A stretch of 64,000 bases of DNA. Source: CAZCAC01 sp964496575 (GTDB taxonomy: Bacteria; Planctomycetota; UBA1135; GCA-002686595). Location: NCBI GenBank assembly GCA_964496575.1, contig CAZCAC010000022.1, forward strand, positions 1 through 64,000, in the 5' to 3' direction. Positions 1 through 10,158 of this stretch are shown one piece after another (position 1 is the stretch's first letter; each line of letters begins with the position of its first letter). Under the pieces are notes generated by a model, which did not search any database, was not told the origin of the DNA, and saw only the letters and a list, made by a program, of their open reading frames with translations. A program made the position numbers and the translations under genes.

Positions 1-24
1 GTGTCCTCTGTTCCCTCAGTGTCG

Positions 25-83
25 CTCCGCGTCTCCGTGATCTCCGTGTGAAACCGCCGTGCTCTCCGCTTCCTCCGTGTCCC
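25..83. repeat. Dispersed intergenic repeat, copy 1
   Basis: A pyrimidine-rich tract built on variations of ctccgYgatctccg followed by tgaaac, gccg and gcttcctc. The reverse complement of 19501-19566 aligns along most of its length with C/T substitutions and small gaps. Both copies are intergenic and noncoding. The first 113 bases of the window hold no gene. Function unknown; similar runs are common between genes in several GC-rich phyla. Confidence 0.6.
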
Positions 84-113
84 TAACTCGGTTCCCGTGA
101 GTTCAACAGGCGA

Positions 114-3100
114 TCAGCGCCGGAACTCATCCTCGTAGGTGCCGATCCGTGCGAAGGGAATCGGCTCGAACCCCGGCACGAGCTCACGCAGCTTCGCCAG
201 GCCCCCGATGGAGAAGTCCATCGACGCCCCATCACTGAACAGCGGATCGTCGGCCGTGGACAGGTAGTTGCGCTCCTCGTGCTGCCGCTCCAGCGAGTAC
301 GGGGTCTCGAAGATGCGCGCCAGCTTCGGGTAGCGGGAGAGGTACGGTTCCTTCCGAACGTCGACCTGTTTCAGGAGCTGACTCTGCTGCTGCTCACCGG
401 CGAGGAACTCGTCCCAGCGCTCCTGCGTCCACAGCTGCTCCTTGACCGCGAGCGGGCAGTCGATCACCAGGTTGTTCACGAACGAGTTGAACTGGCCGCC
501 GTGGTACTTCACCGCACCGTTCGCTCCACAGCGATAGAAGACGTTGCCGTGAACCAGCTGCCCGGAGTCGCCGTCGTCGAAGAAGATCCCCGAGTTCCCG
601 TAGCCACCGACGTGCGACGATTCGGTGTGGTGGAAGAAGTTGTAGCGAAAGATGTTGCCCGCGTGCGAGGGGTTGCGACCCATGTACATCGCGCCCTGGT
701 CCGACATCTCGCCAACCAGGTGACCGAACTCGGTGTACTCGATGACGTGCTCGTTGCCCGAGAGCAGCACGCCCTGGCCGGGGCAGTCGTGCAGCACGCA
801 GTGCTCGATCCGGTGGCCGACCCCCGAGAGGCTGATGCACGGTCGATACGTCCGGTACCAGCGATTCACGCGGCTGATATCGCAGTTGCGGACGAAGCAG
901 CCGCCGGGCGCCAGGGTGCGCCGGTTGCCGCCGCTCACCGCGATCCCGCCCGCGCCGGTGCCCTCGACGTCACAGCTCAGGACTCCGTGTCGTTCACCGG
1001 AAACCCGCACCGCGAGCCCGCCGAGGTTGCGGAAGGAGCAGCCGGCGACGAAGTTCTCCTCGCCGCCGTCGATCCGGAGCGCCGTTCCCCGGGCGTTCTC
1101 GAAGTCGATCCCCTCCCAGCGTACGCGCGAGACGCCCCTCATCGAGACCAGCGGTGCCGCCAGCAGTGAGATCTGGATGGTCGATGCTTCGATCGGCACC
1201 GCGGGGTCCGGCGGCAGGAAGTAGACGATGCCGCTCCCCCGGTCGAGGTAGCACTCGCCCGGCAGGTCGATCTCCTCGAGCAGGTTCACCGCGTGCCACT
1301 CCCAGAGGCTCTTCTGGTGGCTGTTGCCGAAGCCGTAGCGGTGTGGTTGAACCGTCGTGAAGGTCCCCGCCTCGGTATCGATCTTCGCGATCTTCACCGT
1401 GTCGTCGGCGAAACCCCAGGTGAAGATCCCGGAGACGTGCAGGTCCTCCGCCTCGGTCCAGCGCTCCGCGCGCTCGGTGACGTAGCGGAAGACGCCGCCC
1501 CGGTTGCTGTCGTCGCCGTGGCGCGGAACGCTGCCCATATCAAGCACCTCGCCCAGCGGAATCCGCGGCTCGCCAGGGTTCGGCCAGCGGGCGATTCGAA
1601 GCGGCGTTCCGTCGACGAAGAGCTCCACCGGCGCGGGAAGCGTCGGCCGGGCGAAGCCGCGTGGGCCGAACTGGCCGTAGTCGGTCACCCCGAGTGCCGA
1701 GAGGTCGAGCTGGACGACGGACTCGCGCGCCTCGGGAAGCAGGCGGCTCGCGATCGCCTCGTCGCTCACCCTCTCGCACCGCCCACCCGGAACGAGCAGG
1801 CCGCCGTCCAGAATGACCTCGACTCCGGTGCGCGCACGCCAGGTGGTCGTGTGGCCGGCGCTGCCGGCGTCCCGGCCGTCGAGCTCGAGGGTCTCGCCGA
1901 GGTGGTAGCGTCCCTCGAGCAACGTGATCACGACGTTGCCGACGTGCTCGCTCGCCCGGACGCAGTCACGGGCCGCCTCCAGGGTGCGCAGCGGCGCCCG
2001 GAGACTCCCCTCGTTCGCGTCGTCACCGTCGGGTGAGACGACGACGTCGAGCCGCGGAACGAGTCGGATCGCCAGGCCACCGCGGGCGGGGACCTGGCAG
2101 CTCCACCTCGTTCCGCGCTCGACGGACATCGGCCAGGTCGTCACCGGGCCACCCGACCGGGCCCCTACCGCGTCCGGGTACGCAATCCCCGTGTACTTCC
2201 GCCCCTCATCGAGGAACTCGAACGACTCCGCGAAGGTCCGCTCCGTCGCGCCGTTCATGAATCCGACGTACCAGTCCGATCCGCTGCGGCGGGCGATCGC
2301 CGCGTACTGCCCGATCTCGCCCTCGAGCACGCGCGTCTCGTCCCAGACCGTCGGCAGGTGCTCGAAGAACTCGAGGTGCGGTCCCTCGCTGATGACGTTC
2401 TTCTGGCCGCCGGCGCCGCCCTTCGCTCCGGGTGAACCCTTCGGCCGGTCGTACCAGTAGACGAACTGCCAGGGGCTGTAGAGGCAGATCGCCTTGGCCA
2501 GCTGATAAGCGTGGCTCGCGTTCTTCTCCACCCGCCCGTCGTGGTAGCAGATCGTGTTGTCCCCCGCCCCGCACAGCATCCGGGTGAACAGGATGGTCAG
2601 CGTCTGCTCGTTGGTCGGCGAGGTCTCGTCGCCGGCGATCCCCTCCTGGGTCATCAGGTTCGGATAGGTGCGCGAATAGCCGGTCGGCCGGTACTCGTCG
2701 TGCACGTCGACCATCAGCTCGTGCTTCGCCGCCTTGCGCACCGCCTCGTGCAGCCAGCTGGTCCAGCGCTGCGAGCCGACCCGGACGAAGCCGTACTTCA
2801 CTCCCTTCACGCCCCACTCGCGGAAGAGCGGTAGCACCTCGTCGAGCTGCTTCTCCAGCGCGCGGCGGTTGACGTAGAGCAGGATCCCGACGCCGCGCTC
2901 CTCCGCGTACTCGATCACGTGGGGCAGGTCTAGCGGCCCCGGCGAGCGCTTCGGGTCGACGGTCACCGTCGTCGCGTCGGACGCGTCGTCGTACTCGTGC
3001 CCGTACCAGCCGGCGTCGAACTCGACGTACTCGATGCCGTTCGCCGCGGCGAAGTCGACGCAGGCGCGGCCGCCCTCGGTGGTGAGCGTGACCTCGCGCA

Positions 3101-3989
3101 GGACCTTCCCCGGCCGGATCCAGGAGGTGTCCGGAATCGCGCAGGGGTCGTTCAGGTTCAGGAGGAGATCGCCCGCCTCCAGCAACTCTCCCGGCGTGTC
3201 GGCGACCATCACCACCCGCCACGGCGAGCGAAAGGGCAGAGCGCAGATCGCTTTCCCGCTGAGCTCGGCGACCAGTCCGTTGGCCACTCCCTCGAGCGGT
3301 GCGAGCTTCATCCGCGCGAAGTCGACCAGCCGTGCCTCCCCCACCGCCAGGTAGGGCCCGTCCTCGGCCTGGAGCACCAGTGGCCGCTCACAGCCACTCC
3401 CGACCTTCGATAGGGTCGTCGCCCGGTACTCACCCTGCGCCGAGTACACCGGCCAGGCTCGGTGATCGGCGGTGAAGCGGAACTCGGTGCGCTCCCGGGC
3501 GAACCGGAGCTGCTCGAGTCCGTCCTGCTCGGGAACGGAGTAGCAGAAGGCGACTCCTCCGTCGTAGGCGCGGAGCTCGAGCGCGAACCGGAAAGGCGCC
3601 GGCTCGGCGCTCCGGAGGTCCACGGTCAGGCTGTGGTAGTGATCGCGCACCACGCTCCGCTCTCCGTGGACCGGCCGCCAGCTCGAGTCGTGGGAGCCGG
3701 TCCGTGAAGCGATCACCTCCAGCCGACGGCCGAGCGCCCGCGGATCGAGAGTCACGGCGCCGATCGTGGTGTCCTCCAGGGTGAGACCCAGCCGCGAGGG
3801 CGCGATCAGCAACTCCTCTCCCCTCGACAGCGACCAGACCGGCACCCCGCTCTCGCCCTCCCAGTCGCGCAGGTCGAAGGCGACGACCAGTCCACCGTCC
3901 GGGGAGGCGATCGAGAGAGGACCGGAAGGAAGGTCGCTCGTCTGCGCCAGAAAGAGGAGAAGTACCGAGGCGATGTCCGGAATGTACAT
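114..3989 (-). CDS. GH97 glycoside hydrolase fused to a GH141-like beta-helix domain
   Basis: A large secreted carbohydrate-active enzyme of 1291 residues. A short hydrophobic N-terminus suggests export. Residues about 20-285 match the GH97 N-terminal beta-sandwich and about 290-560 the GH97 TIM barrel, including VEFDAGW near 316 and the RTYPN block near 440-444. The sequence HDEYRPTG places an Asp at 431. Retaining GH97 alpha-galactosidases carry their nucleophile Asp here, whereas inverting alpha-glucosidases have Gly, so a retaining mechanism is inferred. From about residue 650, the pattern VVSPDGDDANEG plus a DGG-rich repeat region resembles right-handed beta-helix proteins of the GH141/pectate-lyase-like type. 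Each half alone is near full family length, so this is a genuine two-enzyme fusion. Substrate unknown; a galactose-containing polysaccharide is plausible. Divergent from the histidine kinase at 4200. Confidence 0.85.
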   Translation of the reverse strand: MYIPDIASVLLLFLAQTSDLPSGPLSIASPDGGLVVAFDLRDWEGESGVPVWSLSRGEELLIAPSRLGLTLEDTTIGAVTLDPRALGRRLEVIASRTGSHDSSWRPVHGERSVVRDHYHSLTVDLRSAEPAPFRFALELRAYDGGVAFCYSVPEQDGLEQLRFARERTEFRFTADHRAWPVYSAQGEYRATTLSKVGSGCERPLVLQAEDGPYLAVGEARLVDFARMKLAPLEGVANGLVAELSGKAICALPFRSPWRVVMVADTPGELLEAGDLLLNLNDPCAIPDTSWIRPGKVLREVTLTTEGGRACVDFAAANGIEYVEFDAGWYGHEYDDASDATTVTVDPKRSPGPLDLPHVIEYAEERGVGILLYVNRRALEKQLDEVLPLFREWGVKGVKYGFVRVGSQRWTSWLHEAVRKAAKHELMVDVHDEYRPTGYSRTYPNLMTQEGIAGDETSPTNEQTLTILFTRMLCGAGDNTICYHDGRVEKNASHAYQLAKAICLYSPWQFVYWYDRPKGSPGAKGGAGGQKNVISEGPHLEFFEHLPTVWDETRVLEGEIGQYAAIARRSGSDWYVGFMNGATERTFAESFEFLDEGRKYTGIAYPDAVGARSGGPVTTWPMSVERGTRWSCQVPARGGLAIRLVPRLDVVVSPDGDDANEGSLRAPLRTLEAARDCVRASEHVGNVVITLLEGRYHLGETLELDGRDAGSAGHTTTWRARTGVEVILDGGLLVPGGRCERVSDEAIASRLLPEARESVVQLDLSALGVTDYGQFGPRGFARPTLPAPVELFVDGTPLRIARWPNPGEPRIPLGEVLDMGSVPRHGDDSNRGGVFRYVTERAERWTEAEDLHVSGIFTWGFADDTVKIAKIDTEAGTFTTVQPHRYGFGNSHQKSLWEWHAVNLLEEIDLPGECYLDRGSGIVYFLPPDPAVPIEASTIQISLLAAPLVSMRGVSRVRWEGIDFENARGTALRIDGGEENFVAGCSFRNLGGLAVRVSGERHGVLSCDVEGTGAGGIAVSGGNRRTLAPGGCFVRNCDISRVNRWYRTYRPCISLSGVGHRIEHCVLHDCPGQGVLLSGNEHVIEYTEFGHLVGEMSDQGAMYMGRNPSHAGNIFRYNFFHHTESSHVGGYGNSGIFFDDGDSGQLVHGNVFYRCGANGAVKYHGGQFNSFVNNLVIDCPLAVKEQLWTQERWDEFLAGEQQQSQLLKQVDVRKEPYLSRYPKLARIFETPYSLERQHEERNYLSTADDPLFSDGASMDFSIGGLAKLRELVPGFEPIPFARIGTYEDEFRR

Positions 3990-4199
3990 ATCTCGACGAT
4001 ACGGCCCCGGGTGGTTTTCTCAACGACGGGTCGACTCCTCACCGGTCGGTTCGCCCTGCTTGCGATGCCCGATCGAAACTCCTACGCTCTCGATTGCGCC
4101 TCGCCTGGATCGAGCTCCCGGCGTGGCCGCAGCTCTTTCGGGCCCCCCCGATCCGATCCGCTGCTGGCGGGTCCGATCTCCGATCTCAGGTGAAGCTGC

Positions 4200-7100
4200 A
4201 TGGCAAGCGACGAGCACATGGACCGTCCGGGCGAGCGTCCTCCAGGAGGCGCAACGGCCGCGGACGAGACCCTGGGCGCCGCCTTCGAGGCGGCCCCCCA
4301 GGCGATGATGCTGGTGGACTCGGGGACGATCGTCCGGGCGTTGAACCGGGCCGCCCGCGAGCTCACCGGTTCCCCGGACGATGCTGTCGCCGGACGGACC
4401 TTCGGGCAACTCATCGGGTGCCAGAACGTGGCCGGGGGGGAGGAGTGCGGTCAAGGCTCGACGTGCTCGACCTGCCCGGCGCATACCCTCCTCCTCCGGA
4501 CCTTCGAGACGGGCGGGACGAGCGCCGACATCCAGGGCCGCTTCACCATCGATCGTGGCGACGGTCCCCTCACCGAGGAGCTGCGAGTGTCCACGTCCTT
4601 GCTCCCGACGCCGGAGGGTCCCCGGGCGCTGCTCACCGTGGAGCGGCCGCGCATCTCGACGCGGGAAGTCCACCTGCGGAAGGTGCTCACGGCGATCCGC
4701 AACGTGCAGCAGATCGTGATCACCGAGAACGATCCGCGCCGCCTGATCGATCGCGCCTGCGCCTCGTTGACGGAGACGATGGGGTACTTCAGCACCTGGA
4801 TCATGCTGCTCGACGAGGAGGGCCGAGCGACGACGATGACCGCCGCGGCCGGACCCGGCCTCGAGGTGGAGCTGAAGGAGCTGACCCGGCGCTTGAAGTC
4901 AGGGGAGTTCCCCCCGTGCGTTCGGGCAGCGCTGGCCGAGGAAGGGATCGTCGCCACGGAGGACCCGTCGGTCAGCTGTCCCGGCTGCCCGCTCGCCGGC
5001 GACTACGGGGATCGGGCCGGTCTGGCCCTGCGCCTCTCGCAGGGCGACAGGATCTATGGAGTCCTGGGCGTCTCCGTGAACGTGCAGTGCGTGCGGGAGG
5101 TGAAGGAGCACGATTGTCTGCGCGAGCTGGCCGGTGACCTCGCCCTGGCACTGCGACGAATCGAGGATCGCGAGACGCTGCAGGAGAGCGAGCATCGGTT
5201 CCGCGGCCTCTTCGACAACTCCATCAACGCCGTGGCTCTACACGAGCTGGTCCACGACGACGAGGGAGTCCTGGTGGACTGCGTCATCGTCCAGGCCAAT
5301 CCCGCCTTCGAGGAACACACCGGGATGCGCGTCGCCGACATCATCGGCAGGCGCGCCACGGAGATCTACCCGTCGATCCGGGACGAGAACCTGATCGAAC
5401 GATTCGGCGAGGTCGTCCGGACCGGAGAGCCGGCCAGATTCGAGATCTTCTCCGTGGCAGCGCTCCGTCACTTCCAGATGGTCGCCTACCGCACGGGGCA
5501 GACACGCTTCGCCGCCGTCTTCCACGACATCACCGAGCGCCGGCGGGTCGAGGCAGAGCGGGAGACCACCCTCTACCTGCTGCAGATCCTCGGTCGGGCC
5601 AACGACCGGGACGATCTGATACGAGAGGTGGCCAACCTGATGCGTGAGTGGTCTGGGTGTGAGGCAGTCGGTGTTCGGATGCGGGAGGGAGCGGACTATC
5701 CGTACCTCGAGACCCGCGGATTCCCCGAGGAGTTCGTCGAGGCCGAACGAGAGCTCTGCGCCCGAGATCCACGGGGCGAGCCGCTACGCGACAGTGACGG
5801 CAGCTCCGTGCTGGAGTGCATTTGCGGCACCGTGATCCGGGGATGCTTCGACCCGACCCTGCCGTTCTTCACCGAGAATGGCAGCTTCTGGACCAACAGC
5901 ACCTCCGAGCTGTTCGCCTCCACCGACGTGACGTGTGGCCTCAGTCGGCTCCGCGGCCGGTGTCCCCGGGAGGGCTACGAATCGGTGGCGCTCATCCCCG
6001 TGCGCCACGGTGACTCGGTGGCCGGTCTCCTCCAGTTCAACGATCACCGGCCGGGTCTCTTCGACGCGGAGCGAATCGCCTTCCTCGAGCGCCTCGCTTC
6101 CAACCTCGCCATGGGCCTGGCCCAGCGGGAGACGGCCGGGGCGTTGCGCGAGAGCGAAGCGACGTTCCGCGCGCTGGTCGAGGCCTCACCGCTGTGCATC
6201 CTGCTCCTGCGCGACGGCGAGTACGCCTTCGCCAACCAGGCGAGTGCCCGCAGGTTGGGCTGCGAGGACCCCGAGGAGATCATCGGCCTGACGCCATTCG
6301 ACGTCATCGCCCCCGAGTACCACGAGACCGCCCGCGAGAGGCTCGCTCGCATCGGCCGGGGCGTGGACAATCCCCCCTTCGAGCACACGTACTCGAGGCG
6401 TGACGGCGAGAAGCGCTGGGCGATCTCCACGTCCGTCTCCGTTCAGATGCAGGGGAAGCCGACGGCGATCATCGTCAGCCAGGACATCACCGAGCGCAAG
6501 CTGGCGGAGCGTGCCGTGGAGGAGCAGCTCCGGTTCCGTCAGTCTCTGATCGACGCGATCCCGGTGCCGGTGTACTACAAGAACACTGAGGGCCGATACC
6601 TCGGCTGCAACCGGGCCATGGAGGAGTTCGTCGGGGCTCCCGGGGAGGAACTGGTCGGCAAGACGGCCTTCGATGTCATGCCTGCCGAGCAAGCGGAGCT
6701 GTTCCACCGGCGAGACCAGGAGCTGCTCCGGGAGCCCGGCATCCAGGTGTACGAGAGTCAGGTCGTCGACCTGCGCGGCGACGTTCACGAGGTAATCTGC
6801 CACAAGGCGACCTTCGTGGACGAAGCCGGCGAGGTGGCCGGTCTGATCGGCGCGATCATCGACATCAGCGAGCTCAGGGAGAAGGAGGCCCAGTTCGTCC
6901 AGGCCCAGAAGATGGAGGCGGTCGGCAGGCTGGCGGCGGGCGTGGCCCACGACTTCAACAACCAGCTGCAGGTGATCTTCGGCTACTGCGACATGCTGAT
7001 GGCCAATCGCTCGCCCGATGATCCGCTCGGGAACAGCCTGACCCAGATCCGGCGGGCCGCGGTCCGGGCGCGATCGACCACCAGCCACCTGCTCGCCTTC

Positions 7101-8036
7101 AGTCGACGACAGGTCCTGGAGCCGGAGCCGGTGGACGTCGCCGAGCTGCTGATGGAGATCGAGGACCCGATGAGTCGAATGATCGGCGAGGACATCGAGC
7201 TCCTCGTCGACGCCTCGGACGATCTGCCGCGGCTCTTCATCGACCGCTCCGGGCTGCACCAGGCGATCCTGAACCTGGCGGTCAATGCGCGCGATGCCAT
7301 GCCCGATGGCGGCACGCTGGTCCTCCTCGCCACTCGCACATCCCTCGACGAGGAGCAGGCCGCGAAGTACCCCGAGGCGGCGGTGCCGGGCCGCTACATC
7401 CTCCTGGAGATGATCGATACGGGGGTCGGCATCGACCAGCGGTCGCTGGATCACCTCTTCGAGCCCTTCTTCACCACGAAGGTGCCGGGCAAGGGTACCG
7501 GCCTGGGGCTGCCGATGGTGCTCGGCTTCATCCGGCAGAGCAACGGCTTCATGCGAGTGAACAGCAAGCCGGGCGCCGGCACGACCGTCCGGCTGCTCTT
7601 GCCGGAGGCGTCCGCGGATCAGCTCGCCGGAGAGCGAGAAGCACGGGTCCCCGACGACCGGCGAGCCGGGGAGAGGGGCACGATCCTGGTGGTCGAGGAC
7701 GAGGTGGACGTGCGTTTCATCCTGGTGCGACAGCTCGCGAACGCCGGGTACGAGGTCCTCTCCGCCGGCACGCCTTCGGAGGCACTGGAGCTGATGCGGG
7801 GTGACGGCCCCAAGCCGGACCTGGTCGTGTCCGACGTGATCATGCCCGAGATGAGAGGTGACGAGCTGGCCGTCGAGCTGATGCGCATCCGGGGGGACCT
7901 GGAGTTCCTGTTCGTCACCGGGTACAGCGACCTCGAGCTGCGCGAGCACGAGCCGCTGGTGAAGCCCTTCGCGATGGAGGAGCTGCTGGAGCGGGTCCGG
8001 AAGCTGATGCCGGCGCCGGCGGTGCAGGCCGAGTAG
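4200..8036 (+). CDS. Multi-PAS/GAF hybrid sensor histidine kinase with receiver domain
   Basis: Predicted cytoplasmic sensor kinase of 1278 residues with no clear transmembrane helix. Domains in order: PAS (about 25-120, with a CSTCPAH cysteine pair), GAF (160-320, with CPGCPL), PAS (325-445), a cysteine-rich GAF (455-640), two PAS domains (645-775 and 780-900), HisKA with phospho-acceptor His917 in GVAHDFNN, HATPase with ILNLAVNARDAM, DTGVGI and GTGLGLPMV boxes, and a C-terminal receiver with phospho-acceptor Asp1212 in VVSDVIMP. The receiver suggests transfer to an unlinked phosphotransfer protein or feedback on the kinase. The repeated Cys pairs could hold a metal or respond to redox state; that is inference. 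No response regulator lies beside it. Its 3' end lies 15 bp from the convergent lpxL. Confidence 0.93.
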   Translation: MASDEHMDRPGERPPGGATAADETLGAAFEAAPQAMMLVDSGTIVRALNRAARELTGSPDDAVAGRTFGQLIGCQNVAGGEECGQGSTCSTCPAHTLLLRTFETGGTSADIQGRFTIDRGDGPLTEELRVSTSLLPTPEGPRALLTVERPRISTREVHLRKVLTAIRNVQQIVITENDPRRLIDRACASLTETMGYFSTWIMLLDEEGRATTMTAAAGPGLEVELKELTRRLKSGEFPPCVRAALAEEGIVATEDPSVSCPGCPLAGDYGDRAGLALRLSQGDRIYGVLGVSVNVQCVREVKEHDCLRELAGDLALALRRIEDRETLQESEHRFRGLFDNSINAVALHELVHDDEGVLVDCVIVQANPAFEEHTGMRVADIIGRRATEIYPSIRDENLIERFGEVVRTGEPARFEIFSVAALRHFQMVAYRTGQTRFAAVFHDITERRRVEAERETTLYLLQILGRANDRDDLIREVANLMREWSGCEAVGVRMREGADYPYLETRGFPEEFVEAERELCARDPRGEPLRDSDGSSVLECICGTVIRGCFDPTLPFFTENGSFWTNSTSELFASTDVTCGLSRLRGRCPREGYESVALIPVRHGDSVAGLLQFNDHRPGLFDAERIAFLERLASNLAMGLAQRETAGALRESEATFRALVEASPLCILLLRDGEYAFANQASARRLGCEDPEEIIGLTPFDVIAPEYHETARERLARIGRGVDNPPFEHTYSRRDGEKRWAISTSVSVQMQGKPTAIIVSQDITERKLAERAVEEQLRFRQSLIDAIPVPVYYKNTEGRYLGCNRAMEEFVGAPGEELVGKTAFDVMPAEQAELFHRRDQELLREPGIQVYESQVVDLRGDVHEVICHKATFVDEAGEVAGLIGAIIDISELREKEAQFVQAQKMEAVGRLAAGVAHDFNNQLQVIFGYCDMLMANRSPDDPLGNSLTQIRRAAVRARSTTSHLLAFSRRQVLEPEPVDVAELLMEIEDPMSRMIGEDIELLVDASDDLPRLFIDRSGLHQAILNLAVNARDAMPDGGTLVLLATRTSLDEEQAAKYPEAAVPGRYILLEMIDTGVGIDQRSLDHLFEPFFTTKVPGKGTGLGLPMVLGFIRQSNGFMRVNSKPGAGTTVRLLLPEASADQLAGEREARVPDDRRAGERGTILVVEDEVDVRFILVRQLANAGYEVLSAGTPSEALELMRGDGPKPDLVVSDVIMPEMRGDELAVELMRIRGDLEFLFVTGYSDLELREHEPLVKPFAMEELLERVRKLMPAPAVQAE

Positions 8037-8051
8037 GCGCGAAGTCTGAAA

Positions 8052-9044
8052 TCAACCGGGGCGGATCCGATCCGGCTCCTCCGCGGCAGCCTCGCGGTCA
8101 CCCTCGGAGATCGGCGGCGCGTCCCGGTACCGATCGTGGAGCCAGAAGTACTGCTCGGGACGCCGCAGGATCAGCTGCTCCATCTCCGTGTTGATCAGAG
8201 CGGTGATCTCCTCGACCGAGAGCGAGCCCAGCTCCTCGGGGGGGACCACTCGCGCGAAGCAGAGGTCGTAGCGGAAGGGGATCTCGGTCAGGTAGCAGGC
8301 GCTGAACACGACCGGAACGCGCATCCTCCGGATCAGGACCGCGGCGCTGCGCTCGCAGGGAGCGAGGCGGCCGAAGAAGGGAGCGAGGACGTGCTTGCCG
8401 CTGGGACGCTGGTCGAGCAGCATCGCGATCCAGCCGCCGCTCTCGAGAATCCGAGCCGCCTGGGTCATGCCGCCACGTCGCGGCATCACGGTCAACCCAC
8501 GGCGCTCGCGTACGCGCAAGAGATGTCCGGAGAGGTAACGGTTCTTCGGCGGCCGGGCGACCGCGTAGGTCGGAGCCATGCCGAGGTGCGGCAGGATCGC
8601 CGAACCCGCCTCCCAGTCGCCGACGTGCGGCGTGATCACGATCCCCCCGCGACCGGCCTCGATCACCTCGCGCAGCCCGGGCGCCTCCTCGACCCGGTAG
8701 TGCTCGAGCAGCCGCTCGCCGAGCACGCGACGCTCGAACGCCTCGGCGTCGAGGGAGATATGAAAAAGGTGCCGGTACGCCTGGACGATGCGCCGGTCGA
8801 GCTCGGCGTCGGGGATCGAGTCGCCGAGCGCCTGGATCAAAAAACGGCGCGCCGCTTCACTGTGCCGTCGATCTAGACGGGCCGCGAGCCGCGCCAGCCA
8901 CCCGGTCGACGCCCGTTGCACGGCGCGCGGCAACCGGCTCGCGCCGCCGAGCGCGAGGCGCGTGACCGCGTACTCGAGCCAGGCCGCGACTCCGCCGCGA
9001 GCCCCGAGGTTCCCCTCCGGATCGAAGAGGACCGGCTCAGCCAT
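8052..9044 (-). CDS. lpxL: Lipid A biosynthesis acyltransferase (LpxL/HtrB family)
   Basis: Membrane-associated late acyltransferase that adds a secondary acyl chain to Kdo-lipid A. The 330-residue length is normal for the family. The catalytic H-x4-E motif is seen as His140 and Glu145 in PHVGDWEAG, followed by the conserved region around PSGKHVLAPFFG. The start codon lies inside the 3' end of lpxK (8-bp overlap), so the two are translationally coupled. The exact acyl specificity (LpxL or LpxM) cannot be read from sequence alone. Its presence argues for a lipid A-containing outer membrane. Confidence 0.88.
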   Translation of the reverse strand: MAEPVLFDPEGNLGARGGVAAWLEYAVTRLALGGASRLPRAVQRASTGWLARLAARLDRRHSEAARRFLIQALGDSIPDAELDRRIVQAYRHLFHISLDAEAFERRVLGERLLEHYRVEEAPGLREVIEAGRGGIVITPHVGDWEAGSAILPHLGMAPTYAVARPPKNRYLSGHLLRVRERRGLTVMPRRGGMTQAARILESGGWIAMLLDQRPSGKHVLAPFFGRLAPCERSAAVLIRRMRVPVVFSACYLTEIPFRYDLCFARVVPPEELGSLSVEEITALINTEMEQLILRRPEQYFWLHDRYRDAPPISEGDREAAAEEPDRIRPG

Positions 9045-10134
9045 ACATCCCCTCGTGCAACGCCCGCTGCTCCTCGTTGCGGCGACTCTCGGGGAGGGAG
9101 TCGAGGATCGCGTTCAGCACCGGCAGGCCGCGGGTGATCTCGAGCTCGATCTCGAGCACCAGATGCGGAATGCCCAGCGCTTCGATCTTGACCGAGTCCT
9201 TGGCGGTGACCAGGAGCTCGCCGTCCTCGCCTGGTGGCGCGGCGAGGTCTTCGCGACGGAAGGCGTGGTGATCGGGAAAGACCCGCACGGCGGAGATCTC
9301 GGCCCCCAGCTCGCGGACGCAGCGCTCGAATGCCTGGGGATTGCCGATCCCCGAGACGAGTCGGACCTGGCGACCCTTCAGCGAATCGACGGTTTCGCTG
9401 CCGACCTCGCTGCGCAGGGCGGCGGGCCGGTGCGAGGCGTGCAGGAGCGGCACGCCGGGCGCACTCTCCTCCAGCTCGGCCTCCAGCGCCTCGAGCCGCT
9501 GCCCATCGATCTGATCGGCGCGCGTCAGGACGATCGCCGAGGCGCGAGCGAGGGAGTCGAGTTCCTCCCGCAGGAACCCCCGAGGGAGCACGCTGCGCAC
9601 CGGGGCTTCGCCGGAGGCCGGCTCGGGCAGTCCCCAGGGTCTCGTCGCGTCGACCAGGACGAGGTCGACCTCGCGGGCGAGCCGGCGGTGCTGGAACCCG
9701 TCGTCGAGCAGGATCACGTCGACGCCACGCTCGGCCAGCTCGCGGCCGCCGGCCACGCGGTCGGCGCGCTGGACCTGCGGGACCTCGGACAGGAGCGAGG
9801 CGATCAGGCGCCCCTCGTCGTTCAGCGCTTCATCCCCGCCGCGGTAGCCGCGCGAGAGCACGCCAGGACGGCGCCCGCGTTCGATCAGGGCGCGCGCCAG
9901 CCAGACCACCATCGGCGTCTTGCCGGTTCCGCCGACGGTAAGGTTGCCCACGCTGATCACCGGCAGGTCGAGGCGACGACTGGGGAGGATGCCGCGATCG
10001 TAGAGGGCGTTGCGCAGCGAGGTGACGCCGCGCATCAGCGTGGCGGGCAGGCGCAACAGCTCGACCCACCCGCCGCGGCGAGCCAGGAGGTTCTCCGCCC
10101 GATCGGGCTCGACGGTGGGATCGTGGGCACCCAA
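9037..10134 (-). CDS. lpxK: Tetraacyldisaccharide 4'-kinase
   Basis: Phosphorylates the 4' position of the tetraacyldisaccharide 1-phosphate in lipid A synthesis, at the inner face of the cytoplasmic membrane. The P-loop GNLTVGGTGKT is at residues 63-73, and ILLDDGFQHR, typical of LpxK, is also present. Length of 365 residues is normal. It lies 24 bp downstream of the omega-subunit gene and overlaps lpxL, forming an rpoZ-lpxK-lpxL unit. Confidence 0.94.
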   Translation of the reverse strand: MGAHDPTVEPDRAENLLARRGGWVELLRLPATLMRGVTSLRNALYDRGILPSRRLDLPVISVGNLTVGGTGKTPMVVWLARALIERGRRPGVLSRGYRGGDEALNDEGRLIASLLSEVPQVQRADRVAGGRELAERGVDVILLDDGFQHRRLAREVDLVLVDATRPWGLPEPASGEAPVRSVLPRGFLREELDSLARASAIVLTRADQIDGQRLEALEAELEESAPGVPLLHASHRPAALRSEVGSETVDSLKGRQVRLVSGIGNPQAFERCVRELGAEISAVRVFPDHHAFRREDLAAPPGEDGELLVTAKDSVKIEALGIPHLVLEIELEITRGLPVLNAILDSLPESRRNEEQRALHEGMYG

Positions 10135-10158
10135 GGCGGTCCCCTTCCTCGCCCGGCG

